From a virus, in the IMG/VR virus record IMGVR_UViG_3300022752_000484, positions 1-20,240 of that record: a DNA stretch of 20,240 nt; one strand, given 5' to 3'. The notes below the pieces were generated by a model. That model did not search any database. It was not told the DNA's origin and saw nothing but the letters and a program-made list of their open reading frames with translations. Both the position numbers and the translations under genes were made by a program. Below, piece after piece: positions 15,055 through 20,240 of the stretch; the stretch's first letter is position 1, and the number at the start of each line of letters is the position of its first letter.

Positions 15055-15297
15055 ATGGCAAAACCAATATTCATAATACGTATTCCAGTATCAGCATTAG
15101 AAACAATGGGTAGCGATAAGTTAACGGAAATAACTAAAGGCTTGCAAACGCAACTAGATGATTACCATGTATTGTCAATGATTGATAATCATGTTGAGAC
15201 TGCTAGCTTTCAATGTTTTAATGCAGATACAGTACCAGAGATTGAATTAGATGCATTAAAAGAAATGTGTATGAATACTTTAAATGATATTAAATAA
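15055..15297 (+). CDS. Hypothetical protein with N-terminal IIRIP strand (80 aa)
   Basis: MAKPIFIIRIPVSAL is a beta strand, followed by a helix (DKLTEITKGLQTQL), a second strand (DDYHVLSMID) and an acidic end. This strand-helix-strand order suggests a small ferredoxin-like fold. I recall similar short phage proteins with LDDYHVL. Its stop overlaps the next ATG by one base (TAATG). Function unknown. Confidence 0.72.
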   Translation: MAKPIFIIRIPVSALETMGSDKLTEITKGLQTQLDDYHVLSMIDNHVETASFQCFNADTVPEIELDALKEMCMNTLNDIK

Positions 15298-15476
15298 TGG
15301 AAGATTGGACATTAAATTGGACGGGTTGGGTCCTTCGCAATACTCACGCTGAAGTTGAAGGTTTAACCTACGAAAAAGACTTTGTAGAATGGATACTAGT
15401 GATGTTTGAATTATGGAAGAATAATTCGGATTATGGTTGGAAATATCAAGAACAACAAAAACAAGGAAAACAATGA
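15297..15476 (+). CDS. Trp-rich small hypothetical protein (59 aa)
   Basis: ATG 15297 (in TAATG) to TGA 15474-15476, overlapping the next gene by ATGA. Contains six tryptophans, including WTLNWTGWVLRNTHAEVEG, and ends in a Gln/Lys-rich tail (YQEQQKQGKQ). Both junctions are of the standard type for this genome, which supports it as real. No family known. Confidence 0.62.
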   Translation: MEDWTLNWTGWVLRNTHAEVEGLTYEKDFVEWILVMFELWKNNSDYGWKYQEQQKQGKQ

Positions 15477-15853
15477 CAGCAGAACAGTTTGCATATTGGC
15501 TACAAGGATTCATGGAAATGGCTGATCCAAAAGAATTAAACACAACACAAACTCAACAAATCAAAGATCATTTGAAATTGGTATTTGATAAGAAGACTCC
15601 GGAAGTATCGTTGCCATCAATTCAACACACAGAACCATTTAGAATCACTCCTTATACAAGTACTTGTGATGACAATAATAATTTGCCAGATCCAATGACT
15701 ACTCCGGTTTGTAGTGGAACTACAATAACTTCGACATTTGGACCAACTGAATTACCAAATGGATTCGATATTCAAAACATAGTAAACAACATGAACGGTT
15801 ATAAAGATAAAAACGAATACAAAAAGACACAGTTTCCTAGAATAAAATGTTAA
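15473..15853 (+). CDS. Phage hypothetical with MTAEQFAYWLQGF domain (126 aa)
   Basis: ATG 15473 is chosen because it overlaps the previous stop (ATGA) and gives the N-terminus MTAEQFAYWLQGFMEMADPK, a short helical domain seen at the start of many phage hypotheticals (usually EQFxxWLxGFxE, then LNxxQxxxIKxHLxxVF). Residues 1-45 hold this domain. The rest (46-126) is proline- and threonine-rich and probably disordered. Function of the domain is unknown. Confidence 0.82.
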   Translation: MTAEQFAYWLQGFMEMADPKELNTTQTQQIKDHLKLVFDKKTPEVSLPSIQHTEPFRITPYTSTCDDNNNLPDPMTTPVCSGTTITSTFGPTELPNGFDIQNIVNNMNGYKDKNEYKKTQFPRIKC

Positions 15854-15856
15854 GAT

Positions 15857-16099
15857 ATGAGTAAAGAAACTATAGTATATCAAGGAGATGCACAATGGCA
15901 TCGTCCTGCCTATTTAAAACTAGTAGGAGATCAAGTTGTCTTTGATTGTTCCGATGGCGAGTATGGACCTATAGAGTTTGATATAAAAACGTTAAAAGAA
16001 GCTTTATTCTATCATGATGTATCCGATGCATCGGATTGGGGAAGTGATGATGAATTGGATTGGGACGTAACATTGCTAGACGGATTAGATGACGAATAG
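15857..16099 (+). CDS. Very acidic hypothetical protein (80 aa)
   Basis: Aspartate-rich, especially the end (DASDWGSDDELDWDVTLLDG). The first half has a beta-like YLKLVGDQVVFDCSDGEYGP. Such acidic small phage proteins can mimic DNA, but no structural evidence supports that here. The stop (TAG) lies just before the next promoter. Confidence 0.72.
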   Translation: MSKETIVYQGDAQWHRPAYLKLVGDQVVFDCSDGEYGPIEFDIKTLKEALFYHDVSDASDWGSDDELDWDVTLLDGLDDE

Positions 16100-16100
16100 G

Positions 16101-16131
16101 TTGGATTGTAATGCATTATTTCTTATATTAT
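16101..16131 (+). promoter_or_regulatory. Phage promoter for the SWIM protein gene
   Basis: TTGGAT (16101-16106) preceded by GG, 17 bp, TATATTAT (16124-16131). The leader AGTATAAAATAAGAGT reaches ATG 16148. Confidence 0.8.
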
Positions 16132-16147
16132 AGTATAAAATAAGAGT

Positions 16148-16507
16148 ATGCATCAACATGTAATTCATAGCAAACAACAAGTTAGATCAATGCGAAGAGG
16201 TGAGTCTTTATTTCCTCCTATCATTGTTAATTTTATTACAGGTCGAACTATGATATTTCATGATGCTGAAGGAGGTAGCATACGAGTAGCAGAAGATGTT
16301 ACGGCAGAAGATGCAAATGCTATATGGATTAGGCGGCAATTTAAACAACGCGTCTTTAACGGAGATGCACAATATCAAATTGCAAGTTCGTCAGGATCTA
16401 CATATACCGTGACATTGCAAAATGCTAGATGGTCATGTACATGTGCCGGGTTTGGCTTTAGAAAACGTTGCCGTCATTTAGAACAAGCAAAACAACAACA
16501 CAAATGA
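16148..16507 (+). CDS. SWIM zinc-finger protein (119 aa)
   Basis: The C-terminus has a complete SWIM motif, CxCx8CxH: Cys97, Cys99, Cys108 and His110 in WSCTCAGFGFRKRCRHL. SWIM domains bind zinc and usually DNA or protein partners. The upstream region (about 70-95) gives the beta strands that normally precede it (YQIASSSGSTYTVTLQ). The first 60 residues hold RRGESLFPPIIVNFITGR, with no known domain. It is not attached to a helicase or transposase as many SWIM domains are. It may be a small phage regulator; this is inference. It has its own promoter and overlaps the next gene by ATGA. Confidence 0.82.
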   Translation: MHQHVIHSKQQVRSMRRGESLFPPIIVNFITGRTMIFHDAEGGSIRVAEDVTAEDANAIWIRRQFKQRVFNGDAQYQIASSSGSTYTVTLQNARWSCTCAGFGFRKRCRHLEQAKQQHK

Positions 16508-16875
16508 GAATAAGAATCAATCAAATTGAATGCCGTTTCAGTCAAGGTCGTTATGAAATCATTAAATGGTATCCTAACGGTTATTACGGCAAAGAGCAAG
16601 AATACGTTGACAATGGTTGGGAATTAAGCGGAGGCTTCTATCGAAATGACAATGTTAGTATACATGAAAATTGTTTTGTGAATCCAGAGTCTTGCTATAC
16701 CGTTGCCACACTGCATTATGATGATGGAGAAGGTTGCTGTGATATGCATACCGTAGGGCCGAGACTATTGCAATTAAGTAAATCAGAGCGTGCTGATTTC
16801 TTTGCAGTATATGAATATGCAGAGGATAGAATCCGAGAAAAAGAATTAGATAAACAAGAAGAAGTAGAATATTAA
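16504..16875 (+). CDS. Conserved phage hypothetical protein (123 aa)
   Basis: ATG 16504 in the ATGA overlap is preferred to the in-frame start at 16468. The N-terminus reads MRIRINQIECRFSQGRYEII followed by KWYPNGYYGKE, a pattern I recall from other phage genomes. The middle has aromatic residues and cysteines (10, 42, 57, 74, 75). The C-terminus is a charged helix (AEDRIREKELDKQEEVEY). Function unknown. It may be co-expressed with the SWIM protein. Confidence 0.75.
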   Translation: MRIRINQIECRFSQGRYEIIKWYPNGYYGKEQEYVDNGWELSGGFYRNDNVSIHENCFVNPESCYTVATLHYDDGEGCCDMHTVGPRLLQLSKSERADFFAVYEYAEDRIREKELDKQEEVEY

Positions 16876-16885
16876 ATTTATATAC

Positions 16886-17383
16886 ATGTTTTTATTATCA
16901 TTAATATTGGCATCACAAGTCAATTGTGCATCTATACCAAAAGACACGTTATCATTAAAAAATATCAACGATAATAGTATTATCCGTAATGGCATCGAAT
17001 ACAATGTATTGTTTGATAACATGGTTGGACATATCAATATGTCTGCAGATTTTCGTGATATGAATAAGCATAATAATTGGAATTACGCAGAATATTTTGA
17101 TATAGATTTTTCTATAGCACGGCCATTGCTTATAACTGAATCGATATCTAAGCGTGTTAAACAATATAAATCAACTATTAATACTCAATTGAAATCTAAT
17201 TATCGATACCGTTTATTCTTTAAAAGAATTACAGATCCCGCTGCGGCAATGTTTGGTGATGGTATTGATGCAGGAAAAATCAAATTAAATTCAATTTTAA
17301 TAACATGTATACATGATAATGAAACATTATTTATTTTTCAATCTCATGATAATATGTGGTATTATTTTACAATTTTAAATTAA
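16886..17383 (+). CDS. Exported hypothetical protein with signal peptide (165 aa)
   Basis: MFLLSLILASQVNCASIPKD is a signal-peptide-like start: a hydrophobic core and small residues before a possible cut near residues 14-16. It lacks the usual basic first residues. The mature part is mixed and contains several basic and aromatic residues (SKRVKQYKSTINTQLKSNYR). No known domain. It starts a run of four exported or membrane mini-genes, which suggests an envelope role such as host interaction. That role is not shown by the sequence. Confidence 0.7.
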   Translation: MFLLSLILASQVNCASIPKDTLSLKNINDNSIIRNGIEYNVLFDNMVGHINMSADFRDMNKHNNWNYAEYFDIDFSIARPLLITESISKRVKQYKSTINTQLKSNYRYRLFFKRITDPAAAMFGDGIDAGKIKLNSILITCIHDNETLFIFQSHDNMWYYFTILN

Positions 17384-17390
17384 AAAACAT

Positions 17391-17513
17391 ATGGATACGG
17401 GTAAAAAAATCAATACAATTATTTTGATAGCAATTGCAATAGCATTAGCATATCAAACATATGAGCTTTATCAATTATCAAAAATGATTGATCAGTGTGC
17501 AGTAAATCGATAA
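17391..17513 (+). CDS. Tiny single-pass membrane protein (40 aa)
   Basis: ATG 17391, TAA 17511-17513. MDTGKKINTIILIAIAIALA gives a basic start and one membrane helix (about 8-21), then YQTYELYQLSKMIDQCAVNR. It fits tightly between neighbours. No family. Confidence 0.55.
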   Translation: MDTGKKINTIILIAIAIALAYQTYELYQLSKMIDQCAVNR

Positions 17514-17531
17514 CCTTTAAATCAGAATAAG

Positions 17532-17717
17532 ATGAAGAAAACAACAAAATTATTTATAGCCTTTATTTTAGCTTGTGTAAGTGCATTATTAATGCCAATT
17601 TTTACTCAGTGGTATGAACAAGAAACAGGTACATTTCCTATTGCTTTTGTTTGTGTATATTCTTTTGGAGGAGTAATGTCTATTATGGCAATAGCAATTG
17701 GAGATATGGATATGTAA
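17532..17717 (+). CDS. Two-pass membrane protein (61 aa)
   Basis: Basic start MKKTTK, hydrophobic segment about 7-24 (LFIAFILACVSALLMPIF), short polar loop (TQWYEQETG), second segment about 35-56 (IAFVCVYSFGGVMSIMAIAI) and acidic end. It is preceded by copy A of the repeat described at 17512. Function unknown; small two-pass proteins could be holin-like, but nothing nearby supports lysis. Confidence 0.65.
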   Translation: MKKTTKLFIAFILACVSALLMPIFTQWYEQETGTFPIAFVCVYSFGGVMSIMAIAIGDMDM

Positions 17718-17742
17718 TAATTAACATTTAAATCAGAATAAG

Positions 17743-17862
17743 ATGAATAATATCAAATATTTATTTTTAGTGCTACCGATTCTTACTTTTTGCAAGTACA
17801 ATGACGGCAGAAAAGAAATAACTTTTGGGTGGCTTACAAAAACATGGACTTTAAAATTTTAA
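17743..17862 (+). CDS. Tiny exported or lipoprotein-like protein (39 aa)
   Basis: ATG 17743, TAA 17860-17862. MNNIKYLFLVLPILTFCKYN is a signal-like hydrophobic start ending LTFC, only loosely a lipobox. The rest is 19 residues with aromatic and basic character. It lies between copies B and C of the repeat, whose ribosome-site side (AATAAG-ATGA) it shares. Coding status is uncertain. Confidence 0.5.
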   Translation: MNNIKYLFLVLPILTFCKYNDGRKEITFGWLTKTWTLKF

Positions 17863-17880
17863 CCTTTAAATCAGAATAAG

Positions 17881-18105
17881 ATGAGTAAACAAATTAGTGC
17901 CGTAGAATGGTATGAAAACAGAATTTTTATTCTGCAAATTCAATTAGAAAAGAAAGAAATTTCTCTTGGTGAATATTCAGTAACAAGAGTAGAATTGTTC
18001 AAACAAGCCAAAGCAATGGAGAATGAAAGAGTTACAGAAGCATATCGTATTGGCAGAATAGGTAAGTCAATCAAAGAATTTAACGAAACCTTTAAATCAG
18101 AATAG
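17881..18105 (+). CDS. AVEW/NETFKSE family protein, paralog 1 (74 aa)
   Basis: One of three adjacent related genes. It shares ISAVEWYENR at the start, FKQAKAMENE in the middle and FNETFKSE at the end with its neighbours. The protein is a charged, mostly helical chain. I recall this family from phages and islands of Flavobacteria and related bacteria; its function is unknown. The start follows repeat copy C. Confidence 0.78.
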   Translation: MSKQISAVEWYENRIFILQIQLEKKEISLGEYSVTRVELFKQAKAMENERVTEAYRIGRIGKSIKEFNETFKSE

Positions 18106-18106
18106 A

Positions 18107-18322
18107 ATGAAAACAGCAGTAGAATGGTTGCAGGATACTTGGTTAAATTATCCTGACTTATGTAGTTATGATAAAATACAAGAATGGTTTAAACAAGCCA
18201 AAGAAATGGAGAAAGAGCAGTCTCTTGAGGATTACTCTGTTGGGTATAGTAATGGGCAGGTAGATTCAAATAGAACAGCAAATCAATATTACAACGAAAC
18301 CTACAAAAACACGGAACTATGA
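18107..18322 (+). CDS. AVEW/NETFKSE family protein, paralog 2 (71 aa)
   Basis: Shares MKTAVEWLQDTW, WFKQAKEMEKEQ and YYNETYKN with the flanking genes. The end has diverged (TYKNTEL in place of TFKSE). The middle has a glycine-rich YSVGYSNGQVDSN segment that may be a turn. It starts one base after paralog 1 and overlaps paralog 3 by ATGA. Confidence 0.78.
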   Translation: MKTAVEWLQDTWLNYPDLCSYDKIQEWFKQAKEMEKEQSLEDYSVGYSNGQVDSNRTANQYYNETYKNTEL

Positions 18323-18552
18323 AACAAACAGCAGTAGAATGGTTGATTTATGAACACTTTGGAGGTATAGAGAATTGTACTCCAGATTTTAGATTTCATA
18401 TTGAAAAAGCCAAAGAAATGGAGAAAAACAATATTGATAATAAAGTAATTCATTTTGCAGAATGGTTAACTAAAAAACATACATCTACATTAATTACTTT
18501 GTATGAACATTTTGAAGAAGAATACTACAATGAAACCTTTAAATCAGAATAA
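18319..18552 (+). CDS. AVEW/NETFKSE family protein, paralog 3 (77 aa)
   Basis: Starts MKQTAVEWLIYEHFGG, has IEKAKEMEKNN in the middle and ends EEEYYNETFKSE. The insert HFAEWLTKKHTSTLITLYEHF is not shared with the others. Its 3' end is repeat copy E. Three copies in a row suggest local duplication with divergence. Confidence 0.78.
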   Translation: MKQTAVEWLIYEHFGGIENCTPDFRFHIEKAKEMEKNNIDNKVIHFAEWLTKKHTSTLITLYEHFEEEYYNETFKSE

Positions 18553-18585
18553 CATACCTTTCTGGTAAACATCATATTTATTTAT

Positions 18586-19139
18586 ATGATACGTCTTAAA
18601 GATTTATTGACAGAACAGTCTTGGATTGAGATTGCTAGTCAAGTTGGAGAAGAAGCTTGGGGGCCAACTTATGATTTTGATAATTTTGCAAATCAAGTAG
18701 CCAGAAAAAAACCAAGTGAACGTGCTGCAGAAACACTTCAGCAAGTAAAAAAGAATATTCCAGATTTTGGTGCTTTTTAAAAAGTAAAGGATTTTCAACA
18801 AGCAATGTTCAATCTACCGAAGCAGATTGGGAAACTGCTAGCTCCGGTATCCATCAATTAAAATTAGGCTTAGGTAGAACGGGTATTGATCTTTATAAAA
18901 TAATAATTCAACATCCGGGTGAACTTAATCAGGCAGGTACCTTTAAGATTTGGTGTTATCATAAAAATCTCAAAGCGTTATCTTCAAAGATTCGCAGTTA
19001 TTTTAATAACAATGACTTTAAAGTAAATTCAGACGGCACATGTACATTTATTATACGACATGATGATTTAGCATATATCTATAAAGAAACAAAAACAAAA
19101 TTAGCTGCAGTAATTTCATTGTTACAAACAACAAGATAA
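18586..19139 (+). pseudogene. Two-part gene with -1 frameshift; N-terminus like a capsid-targeting peptide
   Basis: The first frame (18586-18780) encodes 64 residues, MIRLKDLLTEQSWIEIASQV onward, and stops at TAA 18778. From T18774 the -1 frame is open to TAA 19137-19139 and encodes about 121 more residues (FLKSKGFSTSNVQSTEADWE onward, ending AAVISLLQTTR). Together about 184 residues. The junction GCTTTTTAAAAAG has runs of five T and five A, so this could be a programmed -1 shift (TTT slipping), a real mutation or a sequencing error. The N-terminus, amphipathic with LTE before a polar residue, resembles T4-type capsid-targeting sequences cut at (L/I)xE by the prohead protease. It may therefore be a protein packed into the head; this is inference. 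A strong terminator follows at 19151. Confidence 0.62.
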
Positions 19140-19150
19140 TTCAATTACAA

Positions 19151-19175
19151 GGAAGTCTATATGGCTTCCTTTTTT
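19151..19175 (+). terminator. Strong intrinsic terminator after the frameshifted gene
   Basis: GGAAGTC (19151-19157) pairs with GGCTTCC (19163-19169) over loop TATAT, followed by six T at 19170-19175. It closes the operon before the long non-coding region. Confidence 0.88.
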
Positions 19176-19268
19176 ACTGACCGCAAACTAACAAGTAGCC
19201 GTAGCAATGTAATGTTTACGGATACTGAAGACAAATATATAGAAGAAGACAGCATATACAAACACATA

Positions 19269-19319
19269 AAGTAATAAGTATAGTATAAGTAATAATGCAT
19301 ACGCACATGTAAGTAATAA
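19269..19319 (+). repeat. Three copies of AAGTAATAA
   Basis: AAGTAATAA at 19269-19277, 19287-19295 and 19311-19319, spaced 18 and 24 bp. The second and third are each followed by GCATAC within 1-3 bases. They may be small iterons at the left edge of the non-coding region. Confidence 0.6.
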
Positions 19320-19384
19320 GCATACATAACGTATGAATCCCGTACCCAGGTTACTAGGTGGTGTATTTTTAGTTGAGAGTCTAG

Positions 19385-19412
19385 TATCTTCCCCACCCCG
19401 AGCGATTTTTAG
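19385..19412 (+). repeat. Imperfect 27 bp direct repeat, copy 1 (copy 2 at 19877)
   Basis: ATCTTCCCCA, then CCCCGAGCG, then ATTTTTAG here. Copy 2 at 19878-19904 reads ATCTTCCCCA, TCCCGGGTT, ATTTTTAG. The flanks are identical and the middle differs at a few bases. Distance about 492 bp. Confidence 0.7.
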
Positions 19413-19816
19413 TCCGAATCTTGATAAAAGTGCTAGACGTATTTTTAGATGAAAATGCATTTTTAGTGTCTAGTAGCATTCAGCAAGACAGGTTAGATAT
19501 CTCCCTGCCGGTCCTACGCGTTTCTACGGGGCATAGTCTCTATATTACGGGTCTAATGGATTCAAACCCTTAAAACGGCCTCGATGTTCTTAAACGAACT
19601 GTATGGCGCGGGAGAGGGTAACGGCTATTTTTAGGCGAAGTGGCCTTATTTTTAGATGAAGTGGATGTTATTTTTAGAGCAATACCTGATTCTATTTTTA
19701 GACGAAGTGGATTCTATTTTTAGTCTCTATATATAGTATATTTGCTTTTAGATGCGATCTCACGTATATAGAGAGTAACCTGGTATCGCGTATATAGTGC
19801 ACGTAGTGCTGATCAT

Positions 19817-19834
19817 GTTCAGATCACTAGCTAT
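19817..19834 (+). repeat. Exact 18 bp direct repeat, copy 1 (copy 2 at 20020-20037)
   Basis: GTTCAGATCACTAGCTAT occurs at 19817-19834 and again at 20020-20037, 203 bp apart, flanking the second cluster of T5 motifs. Copy 1 lies in an imperfect inverted repeat (AGTGCTGATC ... GATCACT). Confidence 0.85.
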
Positions 19835-20064
19835 TGAGCGTCCTATTTTTAGAGCAATATCCGTACATTTTTAGATGATCTTCCCCATCCCGGGTTATTT
19901 TTAGACGAAATTCAGGCTATTTTTAGAAAAAACAGCCTTTTATTTTTAGACGAAGTGGTTGTATTTTTAGTCCTATTTTTAGTCCAGGCCTCGTTTTTAG
20001 CCCCATTAGAACGGTTTTAGTTCAGATCACTAGCTATACAGAGTAAACGTTTTTGCACGTTTGG

Positions 20065-20095
20065 TTGGATATGTGCGCGCGTTATCATATAATAT
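20065..20095 (+). promoter_or_regulatory. Phage promoter at the right edge of the repeat region
   Basis: TTGGAT (20065-20070) preceded by GG, 17 bp, TATAATAT (20088-20095). It fires rightward, away from the repeat array. Confidence 0.82.
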
Positions 20096-20116
20096 AAGTG
20101 TAATTAAGAAGATGAT

Positions 20117-20203
20117 ATGGCAATTGTAATATTAATAGCAGTAGTGTTAGGGATCGGTGCTTACATGGATTGGCGCTTTAACCGAGACGATTGGAATAAT
20201 TAA
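20117..20203 (+). CDS. Tiny membrane protein (28 aa)
   Basis: ATG 20117, TAA 20201-20203. MAIVILIAVVLGIGAYMDW forms one membrane helix and is followed by RFNRDDWNN. A full-consensus promoter and an AAGAAG ribosome-site-like sequence precede it, which supports expression despite its size. An alternative start at 20112 is in another frame and stops at once. The last 37 bases of the window hold nothing I can name. Confidence 0.55.
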   Translation: MAIVILIAVVLGIGAYMDWRFNRDDWNN

Positions 20204-20240
20204 CGACGGGGTCCGGGATTGATGTGCTCGCAAGACACAC

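Larger units (their letters stand above)
17512..18555 (+). repeat. Dispersed 20-24 bp repeat at gene junctions (five copies)
   Basis: Core AACCTTTAAATCAGAATAA, often followed by GATGA. Copies: 17512-17535, 17723-17746 (one change, CATTTAAA), 17861-17884, 18087-18110 and 18534-18555 (this copy ends AACAT). In the last two it encodes the C-terminus ETFKSE and stop of a paralog. In the first three it is intergenic and ends at the next ATG. The intergenic copies look like leftover 3' ends of lost or moved paralogs. Confidence 0.8.
19364..20020 (+). repeat. Array of ATTTTTAG motifs, phased about 22 bp
   Basis: Exact ATTTTTAG starts at 19365, 19405, 19441, 19459, 19627, 19648, 19670, 19694, 19716, 19845, 19867, 19897, 19919, 19942, 19963 and 19975. 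Variants occur at 19745 (CTTTTAG), 19993 and 20014 (GTTTTTAG, GTTTTAG). Nine of the intervals inside the two dense clusters are 20-24 bp, two helical turns. The best copies extend to TATTTTTAGACGAAGTGG (19693, 19941), with close versions at 19626 and 19647. All are in the same orientation. Confidence 0.85.
19176..20064. other. About 0.9 kb non-coding, repeat-rich region; candidate replication origin
   Basis: No credible gene on either strand; the minus-strand open frames at 19157-19460 have low-complexity Tyr/Leu composition. It lies between a strong terminator and the promoter at 20065. It contains the T5-tract repeats, direct repeats and AAGTAATAA repeats listed separately, and several GATC sites. 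Clusters of iterated sites beside a promoter are typical of phage or plasmid origins. A packaging site or RNA locus is an alternative. The 19480-19620 part is less AT-rich and has no repeats I can see. Confidence 0.6.

Noticed and set aside
14657-15067. Long open frame of 136 codons on the minus strand
   Set aside because: It is antisense to the well-packed gene at 14640-15053, has no promoter, and its composition (Ser/Pro/Leu-rich) is that of a shadow frame.
19157-19460. Two minus-strand open frames at the start of the repeat region
   Set aside because: They are Tyr/Leu-rich low-complexity frames created by the AT-rich repeats; no ribosome site and no start context.
19346-19783. 10 bp inverted repeat CCAGGTTACT (19346) / AGTAACCTGG (19774)
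   Set aside because: One 10-base match over about 430 bp is expected by chance in a region of this size.
19364-20020. CRISPR array
   Set aside because: The repeat unit is only 8 bases (18 at best), the intervals are uneven (12-40 bp and larger gaps), and no cas gene is present.

Overview
The window looks like part of a tailed double-stranded DNA phage genome, not a bacterial chromosome. Every gene lies on the plus strand. Genes are short and tightly packed, with many ATGA or TAATG stop/start overlaps. Most products are small conserved-looking phage hypotheticals. They sit among typical auxiliary genes of large myovirus-like phages: GroEL, thymidylate synthase, a MoxR ATPase with a VWA partner, a GIY-YIG homing endonuclease and a tRNA cluster. 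The DNA is AT-rich. A Bacteroidota (perhaps flavobacterial) host is my inference from the long ThyA and from three tandem small proteins with AVEW...QAKxMEK...NETFKSE signatures; the sequence does not prove it.

Layout. 1-1336: end of a conserved, probably virion-associated gene, a homing endonuclease and a small basic ORF. 1402-6418: MoxR-type AAA+ ATPase, a zincin/VWA protein and GroEL, each with its own promoter. 6418-8835: small ORFs, thyA, a hypothetical and a GNAT acetyltransferase. 8854-9656: a promoter, a 51-residue ORF, tRNA-Glu(UUC), a leucine-type tRNA-like element with an extra internal segment, and a long non-coding structured block ending in a terminator. 9662-16875: metallophosphoesterase, then many small hypotheticals, small membrane proteins and a SWIM zinc-finger protein. 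16886-18552: exported or membrane mini-proteins and three paralogs linked by a repeated 20-24 bp sequence. 18586-19139: a gene split by a -1 frameshift, with an N-terminus resembling a T4-type capsid-targeting peptide. 19176-20064: about 0.9 kb without genes, holding at least 16 exact copies of ATTTTTAG, many spaced 21-24 bp, plus longer direct repeats. 20065-20203: promoter and a 28-residue membrane ORF.

Regulation. A recurring promoter, GGTTGGAT-N17-TATAATAT, is the clearest system-level signal. Eight good copies and three weaker ones share exactly 17 bp between the boxes. Most are followed by a short A-rich leader with AAAGAG-like bases before the ATG, and a few lie so close to the ATG that the mRNA would be nearly leaderless. 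Terminators precede several promoters, and at 13318-13342 the -35 box lies inside the terminator hairpin.

The strongest candidates for something undescribed are the RNA block at 9137-9656, the phased-repeat region at 19364-20037, the two recoding or decay sites (TGA at 6866, frameshift at 18774) and the zincin-VWA/MoxR pair. Identities rest on motifs and remembered family patterns; no database search was run.
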